Source: Mycteria americana
Lineage: Eukaryota > Chordata > Aves > Ciconiiformes > Ciconiidae
DNA: 64,000 nt
NCBI RefSeq assembly: GCF_035582795.1
Contig: NC_134377.1
Location: forward strand, 18,624,501 to 18,688,500
Direction of reading: 5' to 3'
The notes beneath the pieces were generated by a model. That model ran no database searches. It saw nothing but the letters and a program-made list of their open reading frames with translations, and was not told the origin of the DNA. Below are positions 56,401-64,000 of the stretch, piece after piece. The first letter of the stretch is position 1; every line of letters begins with the position of its first letter. The translations under genes and the position numbers were made by a program.

Positions 56401-59400
56401 TGACTAGCTGGCTGAGAGCTCTTGTCTTTATGTGAAGAAATATTTCAGTGATGTGTTAAATGAGTCACAATAATCTGTACTGGTGCTAGCTTGGATTTAG
56501 ACCGAGTTTCTGAACACTAGTACATTTCTGTCGGTTGTCAAAAGACCATCAGAGATATAAACTGTTATGAATTCAGTTTTGCAGCACAGTATGAGCATAT
56601 GTAAGAAGTTCCTGTTTCTGTTAATATCCCATTGCACAATTGAAAAACAAAGGTTTCAGTAACGTTGGGAACTTAAAGAGTCTGGAACGATCAGGACAGC
56701 ATGTTCAGAATAGTGCTTAGAGGATTAATTAAGATCATCATTGCTAAAGACAATAAGATGTTTTCATATTTATCTAACAAGATACTGCTGCTTGCTAATG
56801 GAAAACACTTAAACACGGTCAGGCTTTATATTGGATTTTGTAATAGTGGTTTAGTACAGAGCCTTGTGAATGTAGGTCATCGGGCTTTCTTATTAGAGCG
56901 TTTGCCAGGCAGCTAAAAACCAATTGAGTTCTCGTTCTTGCAGCTTTTTTCCTCCACTTCAAAGCTAGCTAGAGGAAGTAATTTTATTACGCAAGTTGTG
57001 TTTTTAAAAATTTTATGCAACTTACCTAATTGGCAATGCTTAGAAAGACTTGCCAGTGCAAGTGGTCTAATTAAAAAGCCCCACAACTTTAAGCTAAAGT
57101 TTGAACTTCTCATACACTTTGGTGCTTGCTTGCTTGCATGCAGCTGGCGGTTATGCTCATACTGGTGGGGTGTTGGTATCTTGACACAATACAATTGACA
57201 AGCGTGTTTAAATTGCCAACTCTTTCTTATCACTTAGTCAAAACTTGTAGGCCTTAAATGCAAGGCAGAGCTCCTCGGAATAGATAGAAGTCTAAACAGA
57301 CCCACAGTCAACATTGTTTCAAGGTGATCCACTTGTGAGCTGTGACTGAATGTGTCTGGTTTTGGCTAGTTGAATTGTAGCGGTTAATTCAATTGGAGAC
57401 CCAACTATATCAGTCAGAATGTGACCTGGGCCCAGCGTTCCTCTGCTCTAAAGGGAGTTTGTTGACAGGCAAATAGAAGCCCTTATCTTGCTTTTTGTTC
57501 ACTGTCTCTACCTTAGCGAGAGCTGTGGTGAGTAATATTTATTCTATTCCATGTCGTTGGTAACTACAGTCCCTGTCTTTGTATTTAGCTGAATTCCCAA
57601 GTGAGGGCTTCTGGGTGTGATGGGCAGAAGGGTTTTTATCACACCTCCTCTGTTAGTTTTGCTGAAAGTAGGGTTGGCCTGTCTTCCAGTCTTATGTTCC
57701 CCCTCTGATCCCCTTCTTAATCTACTGGGTTTAGGGGTTTTTTTCTTCCTACTGTTACATATTGGTGTGCCCTTCCTGGTATTCCTGTGCTCTGCTGTTT
57801 GCTGCTGTTACGTGCTGCGAAGCGAGGCTGATGGATTTGAAAAAGCTTTCTTGTGGCTGCTATCGGTGTAGCAGAGAGACAAGGCAGAAGGTATCAGACC
57901 TTATTAGCAGGTCTGATACTTTAAGACTGGTAATCCCTGATGTTAATTATAAGGCAAAATTTTTGAGGTGCGAGTGGGTTTGCTACTAGCCGTGGCTACA
58001 AAGTACAGGAGAGGAAAGGAGTCAGTAGGCAGAGGGCAGTTTGCATGCATTGCTCTGGTTCTGAGAAGTAATAAAACAGAAGGGGAACTTGGGGGTTTGC
58101 AAACACGCGACTTCTGTGTCCCCACGGTAGGTTTGGGAGTAGAGGAAGATTAGGCCAGAACAGCAGAAGTGATGGAGAGGCGAGCACTGCTGCAGCCGCT
58201 CTGTAGCAGGAGGCGGCAGCTGTGCAAGTGCTTCTTTCTCAGTAGTTAGGGGGAAAGGCACAGCTACCTTGAAGAGAGAAGAATTTTAGATACTAAGTAT
58301 GAAAGATGTAGAATCCCCCAGTGAATGTCAGAAAACCAGCCAAGACTTCAACGAATTATTCTGTCCCCTGGAATTAGCTTTGTTAGGGCTCGTTTTGATG
58401 TTGAATTGTAATGCAAGAGTAGTAACTACCTTCAGAATCCGTCTTTGAGTAATGCCTGGCTCTCTGGGTTTTTACATGGTGATTTCTTGCAACTTTTATC
58501 AGGTTTCGTTTCATCCTATGGGATGCATATAAGTAACTTCTTTCATGATTAGCAGAATTTCCTGTTGCGCTTGCATGTGTTGCACCGTGGCAGAGCCAGC
58601 GTACCCCAAATCGAACTTCTGGTACCTGAAGCGTGGCCAGAGCAGAGCCTGGAAGCAGCTCAGTGGCATTGCTGCTCCTGCTCTTCAGGGGTTAACGTGG
58701 GTGCTCGAGTTTGTTTTGTATTTTGAAATGAAATAAGTGTGTGAGGGGTTCTTGCACTGATAGCACGAACAAGGAAGTCCTTGAGATGGATGGAGAAGAA
58801 ACAGATGATGCCTAATGGCAGTCTCGATGAGAAGCTCTGCTGATCTTTGCCTGTGTGATCTCCAGGGCTAACCTGGGATGGGAAAAGGCTTGCTAATCTT
58901 TTGTTCTGTGTAGACTGATAGAAAGTTATGGCTAGAAGGGAGTACTAAGAGACTGGGTTGTCCGCCTTCCTGTCCAAAAACAAAATCTGGTAAACCGAGG
59001 CAATTCTTGAAGCATATTTGTCTAGCACATTTTTAATGTTTTCCTGTGACAGAGTGTCCAAACACCAGATTCTTTTGGTAAGCCTAGTTGCCAGTCTGTT
59101 GCTTGTTCTGCAGTTGCAGCTTATTCTTCCTGTCTAAATACAGTGTTGTGCATGTGTCCATCTCATGCTACAGTTACAAAGAACAGTTTGCTGGTTTCCC
59201 AAGACCGTTGGGGTGCCAGGACCCACCAGGTTTTCAGCAGTGGTAAGTGTGGGTAGGTTCTTGGCAGTGCCAGTTGCTTCCTGGCTTTTCACTCTCTGGA
59301 AGGGTTTATGGACCATTCAAGATCCTTGCATGGCGGGCTCACACCTTTGTGTTGTACTTCCAGTGGTGGTTTTGTAGAGAACCTACTGAGTCAGGAGAAA

Positions 59401-62400
59401 TCACAAACCCAATTGGTGAAGTCATTGGTTAGCTGTAGCAGAACTGTAGCAACAGAGTCGCTTAAAAACGTGAGTTTGGGATTAATCTTTAATCTGCATT
59501 CTCCAAACTGTGAAATCCTCTGGCATCTTGTGGTTTCCTGTGAAACTTTTAGTTTTGTCTTTGTGTTAAAGAGTCAGCCTGCTAATTCTGGATTTGATGA
59601 ACAGCGTTTTAATGGTGTTTGCTATATGGAACTACTAAGGAAGTTATTAGTGTTTGATGCCTACCATTTAGATTATTTAGGAATACAATTTTAAGTTTAA
59701 TGGAAATTGACAGTTGCCTCATTAACTATAGCTAAACAAAATAACATTCATCTTCCTAGTTAATTAAGATTAAAATTGGTTGATCTAACCATTATGTTTA
59801 GCTTCTGTTTATTGATTAGTGCTTGATAATTGTCAGCCAGCTCAGTGGGTGGAAAAGCAGAATTATCTTTTGGTGGCTGCTCTTGGGACATTCCCTGCTT
59901 TTTTGTCCTTTAACTTACACAAATGAAAACATGACAAAGAAAAATCAGTAACTTTTTTTTTCCTGTGTTGTGTTCTTTCATATACCTCCTCTGCTGTGCT
60001 TCCTCATACCTTTCCCACTATGAGACCAGTTATTTGAGGTACCCAGTGAAATTCTTTGGGAACCAAAGCTAGTAGAAGAATGGGATTAAGTGCCCTTTCT
60101 GGTGGAATGATGCTGGGTGTTCTGGGCTGGCTGCAACTGTGTTTTCTTGAGGGAGCGTCAGATGTCACTTTGAAATGCTGAAGCCTCCATTGGTTTGTGT
60201 TTTGACACTCAAATCTGCATTGCAGAGTGGGCAATACCACAGCAGCTGAGGTTTGAAGTGGGTGAGTGCAGCCCTTAGATCTGTATGGAGGGAGGTCAGC
60301 TCCAGCCTGGAGCGTGGCTCTCCCAGCCCAGCTCTGCCCTCAGATCTCTGTAGGAAGGTAGATGGGGTGATACAAGGGTAGGTGTCAAGCATTGCCTTTG
60401 CATGAGTGAGAAGAATTTTACATAAAACTGAGTTAGTGTTCTCCTTCAGTATCTGTATGTTTCATCTGTGCTAATGTTTCTTTAGCAATATTTAAATAAA
60501 AAGGTTTCTTCTGACTTAAAAGTAACATCTCTTCTTCTATACACTTTAAAAGAAAACAAATACTCCTGCTTCTAACAGCTGCTTGGTTTGAGTTTGTGCC
60601 CAAGTAGCATTTTGCCTTGTGTATGCTAAACTTCATGTTACAACTTCTTTTAATCCAGGGATGGTCAAAATTGCATTTGTGTTTTTCTCTCTGTTGAATT
60701 TGTGAAATTATTTGTTACACTTAAATTACTCTTTACTGATTAAAATACAGTAACATAAATGTACTCTATTAATGAGATCTTGGAAAAATCTTTATGAAAA
60801 GTCGGGGGTCTTGCAGGAGTGAGATCCAAGTGCAAAGACTTAATCAGAAGCATCGTCCCACCTCAATTCTGGTAGTAAGCAGATTGGTGGGAAATGGTTC
60901 AAGGATGCTATAGTGTATGAGTGCTCATCTGTGTCTTCCTGAGCAATGATGGAGTTGAATGCAATTTTTCTGTTGATATGACAGCCAAAAAATGGCAAAG
61001 ATCAAGTTTCATGGTATAGTACCTGACACACGTGCATAATAGAAGCTGGTTGAAGAGCGCCAGTGGTACCTGCGCTGTTAGAAGGTGTAGGGAATAAGAA
61101 AACTACTCTTAAAGGGTTAAGTGGCTTTTTATAAATGGGTTGGACTCTTATTTGCTGACTTGTGATAAAACTATTAAACTTAGGGGCTTGATATATGAAA
61201 TTTCTGTTCAGGTATTTGCTTTACCATGGAAGAAGAAAGCACAGCATCTCGTACAATGTGGGCAAACGCAGCAGTGACTAACATTGGCTGCATTCCTGCC
61301 ATGTTCGGCTTCAGTTGAGTGGGGGAATGCTATTCAAAGCATGAGCCATTTGCTCCAGTACACGACAGCCACTCCACCAGCTACTGTGCAAAGGCTAAAA
61401 TGGGTTTTCCGTATTCAAGGTCAGAATATTTCTGTATATTGAAGTTTTGTTTTTAAGTGTTCTAGGTGCTTGCTCATCAAGTCTTGTACAAGATGTGAAG
61501 AAAAAAATGAAACAGGAGCAAAGGTTTTTTTAGTGTGACCTGCATTTGAATAGTGCTCGTGTGCAGGTTTCCTGTCTCCCTGAATTGTTAGATTCTTGTT
61601 TAAGACCATGTTTCTTGTTTAAGACCATGACCTTCCATAGGGCCCTGTAGAGAGCTTCTTCCATGTTCATTTGGTTTTGAAATTAAGAAATGGTGTTAGT
61701 TTTTGGAGAGTGGAGTGGTTAAAAATAGTGATTTCATAGGTAGGATTTTGTCACCTGTTTGGCATTAAAGACTCTTGCAGTCCCTTGTGTTTTAATTCAG
61801 TAAGGTATTCTAAATACATACTTGGCCTTAAATTGTGTATTTTTATTAGATTTGTTTGGATGCTCACGTGCTGAAAGTTTAAGGATATGCTTAAATACTA
61901 TTGAATCCTGTACTGAAAAAAAAAAAGATATATTAACTTTTTTGTTTTCCTGCAAAGTAGGATCATGTGTCGTCTTGTTGAAAGCAAATGGGCTTGCTAA
62001 CTAATACTGCTGAAATCTGGCAATTCCTACTTCCAATTTAATGGTGACTACAAATTAGCCTTGATTGCTCTGACAGTTCTTGAATTGCTGTTATCGTGTT
62101 TCATCTGAATACTCTTCTTGTTGAAACCTGATCTAAAGAAAATACTAATGCAGTTCATGTGAAACTTTGGATTTAAATTTCTCTTCCTCTGTGGAAAACT
62201 CTGATCTCTGTAGAGTATTTGTTGGTTTTTAGCTTTTTTTTTTACACCTACAGTTTATTTGGTCAAAGGGAATACAGCTTCTTTCCCTGGTGATCCTTCT
62301 TAAATGAAAACTGTTTTGCATAGGAACAAATATTGGTCCAAACTGACTTGATAGGATGTGTACTTTTCTAATCCTGAGAATACAGTTAGTTGGAAGAGGA

Positions 62401-63603
62401 GAGGAACTATCTTGCATGCTTAGATTTTTTCTTAGGACCCATGAGCATGTTTCATAAGTAGAGGGATTTAATGAAACCTGGACTCCAGTGGGCTTGTCTC
62501 CTGTGTCCCTGTAGTTCCTCCGCTGTAGCACCTTTGCCTGACACCACGGATTTGATAAGGCTGTGTCTTCCCCGTGTCCCCTCTGTCTGTCCACAATACG
62601 TCCTCTGGCACGAGGAACCTGGGAGTCCTGCAAGGTCTCGTGCCAGGGTTCGGTTACCCCAGCTCACCGCTTCCCTCCGCCGCCAGCTGGGAAGCCACCC
62701 CGCCGTGGTGACAGTGCGAGGCGCGGATGCCCTGGCGGGCTTCACCTGCTGAACGGCGCAAACCACGTGGGGGTTTCCCGCCCTCTGAAGTTCAAGGCGG
62801 TCATCGTTTCCTTGCCTTATGCTGGCTCTGGGCTTTCTAAAACTTGTGCTGCACGCTGTATTTTTCTGGTCTTGGCTTCATTCTCAAGCTTGCTTAAAAT
62901 TGGTTAGTGAATTTAATTGTGAGGTGTGATTGGCACTTTCACTGAGCCACTTACTGCTCGGGCTTTCTTTAGGGAAAGGGTAAAAAATTTGGTGCTGCAC
63001 AGGTTTAGGTCACTTGCCACTGTTGTGCTAAAACATTTAAGTCCCACCTAAGACTGTACAAGGCATGTTAAGTCCTAAACAAGGTTGTTAGTATAGAGGA
63101 ACTGTAGGCTTTAATTTTGAGCCGTATTAAAGGGTTCTCAAGTACCCATGGCTTTAGTTTTGTTTGTACTGAGTGCTTTTTGTGCCAGAGCTGTATTTTG
63201 CTTTTCCCTTCTGCCTGTTTACTTACTATCATAATATAACAGTTTCTTGGGCGGAGGGGGAAGCAAGCCTGTTGCTTAGCTGGTATCCTCACTGCTATGA
63301 GAAGAAACTCTTCTTCAGTCTGGAATGCTGCATTGCCTCACTTGCAGTATTCTTTCAGCTCAGTTCAAGTAGTAAGTTTTGTTTTCTGTTTGGTTTTAAC
63401 AGTACTGAGGAATTGGGAAATGTTTTTTTTTTTTTTTTCTGTTTCAGTCTTAGGAATAAGTGTTCACATTCATAAAGCATAAAGTCTGTATTTTCTAAGT
63501 CTTAGGAAGTCATAGTCAGGGTTCCCATTCTGGAAGCTCTGATGATGTTGCTTTGACTGAATGCTGGCTCTCTTGCACTGCCTTAGCTTTTTTTGGTTTT
63601 GAT

Positions 63604-63635
<32 letters not shown>

Positions 63636-64000
63636 AATCCTTACTGGCATTGAGTCTGCCCTCCAGACAAAGAGCAGACAATGAATTGGCAGTGAATGAC
63701 ACTTGTAAGCAAGGAGAAACTGGGTCAGTTCCAAGCTCGTGCAGAGTGTAGGTATAATATCGATGAGATGGGATGAGGGGAAGGAGACTGCCAGTGTTCC
63801 TTACTGTGCTGTAAAATCTTTTGATGGATGTTGGGGCCATCTAGCATAACTTACTATGACAGAACACTGAGTAATACAGAATGTTCATTAGAGTTATTCA
63901 TTAAAGCTTTACAGTTTTCAGCTGGAGTGCTGTCACAATTTTAATGACTTCATGAAACTGCATGCTGAGGTCATGCAGAAAATGCTGATGCCCCTAACAT
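53064..64000 (+). other. DGCR2: DGCR2 intron 1 (runs off the window)
   Basis: More than 10.9 kb of AT-richer sequence with no exon encoding the expected LDL-receptor class A cysteines on the plus strand. Content is mostly unique, with poly-T tracts (for example near 56129, 63423 and 63616). Two spots stand out: a cluster of CATTCC sequences at 54907-55018 and a CpG-rich patch at about 62600-62830. No clear transposon or RNA gene is seen. Confidence 0.7.
62600..62830. promoter_or_regulatory. CpG-rich patch in DGCR2 intron 1
   Basis: An isolated GC- and CpG-rich block within AT-rich intron. It contains an E-box CACGTG at 62764-62769 and an E2F-type TTTCCCGCC at 62774-62782. It is a candidate intronic regulatory element or alternative promoter; the function is inferred only. 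Confidence 0.35.

Noticed and set aside
58545-58736. Short plus-strand frame in DGCR2 intron 1 containing PKSNFWYLKRGQSR
   Set aside because: Isolated 63-codon frame without splice context or recognisable homology.
1-64000. CRISPR arrays, prophage or bacterial-style operons
   Set aside because: The window is intron-containing vertebrate DNA; no direct-repeat/spacer pattern or prokaryotic gene organisation is present.
53064-64000. Second DGCR2 exon (LDL-receptor class A module)
   Set aside because: No frame with the expected six-cysteine module and flanking splice sites is visible before the window ends.

Overview
The window is GC-rich vertebrate nuclear DNA from a bird. CR1 LINE tails (at 8673, 21250, 26885 and 49589), a solo LTR of a type common in Neoaves (35497-36086), short GC-rich introns and the gene order all point to the avian microchromosome that matches human 22q11.2 (chicken chromosome 15). 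The species cannot be named from this alone; the LTR suggests a neoavian rather than a galliform.

Layout from left to right: SLC25A1 (+, exons 2-9, first exon not found); a somatomedin-B/thrombospondin-1 secreted protein related to SBSPON (+, complete in 5 exons); a Myb/SANT-like DNA-binding gene with a C-terminal coiled coil (-, 2 exons, apparent one-base frame slip); a complete 31-exon THADA-family gene (-, about 1,886 codons); GSC2 (+, 3 exons); ESS2/DGCR14 (+, 10 exons); an intronless testis-specific serine kinase, TSSK1/2 type (-); a decayed second TSSK copy about 6 kb further on (-); and the CpG-island promoter, first coding exon and more than 10.9 kb of intron 1 of DGCR2 (+).

The order SLC25A1-GSC2-ESS2-TSSK2-DGCR2 is the mammalian 22q11.2 order. 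The difference is a block of three genes (SBSPON-like, Myb/SANT-like, THADA-like; 6.2-26.2 kb) between SLC25A1 and GSC2, where mammals have nothing comparable that I know of. The THADA-like gene is the most interesting content: every exon joins in phase, it matches THADA (DUF2428, the tRNA 2'-O-methyltransferase regulator) along much of its length, yet it is too divergent to be the ordinary avian THADA, which I understand lies on another chromosome. Its hallmark motif reads RRAAGFP instead of RRSAGxP.

The genes do not form an operon-like unit; they are a conserved syntenic block with unrelated jobs (citrate export, extracellular matrix, transcription, tRNA modification, head patterning, splicing, spermatid kinase, cell-surface receptor). 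The GSC2 upstream region (26.9-30.2 kb) is AT-richer and carries several TAATCC sites suited to a K50 homeodomain. All gene models come from reading splice sites and frames by eye.
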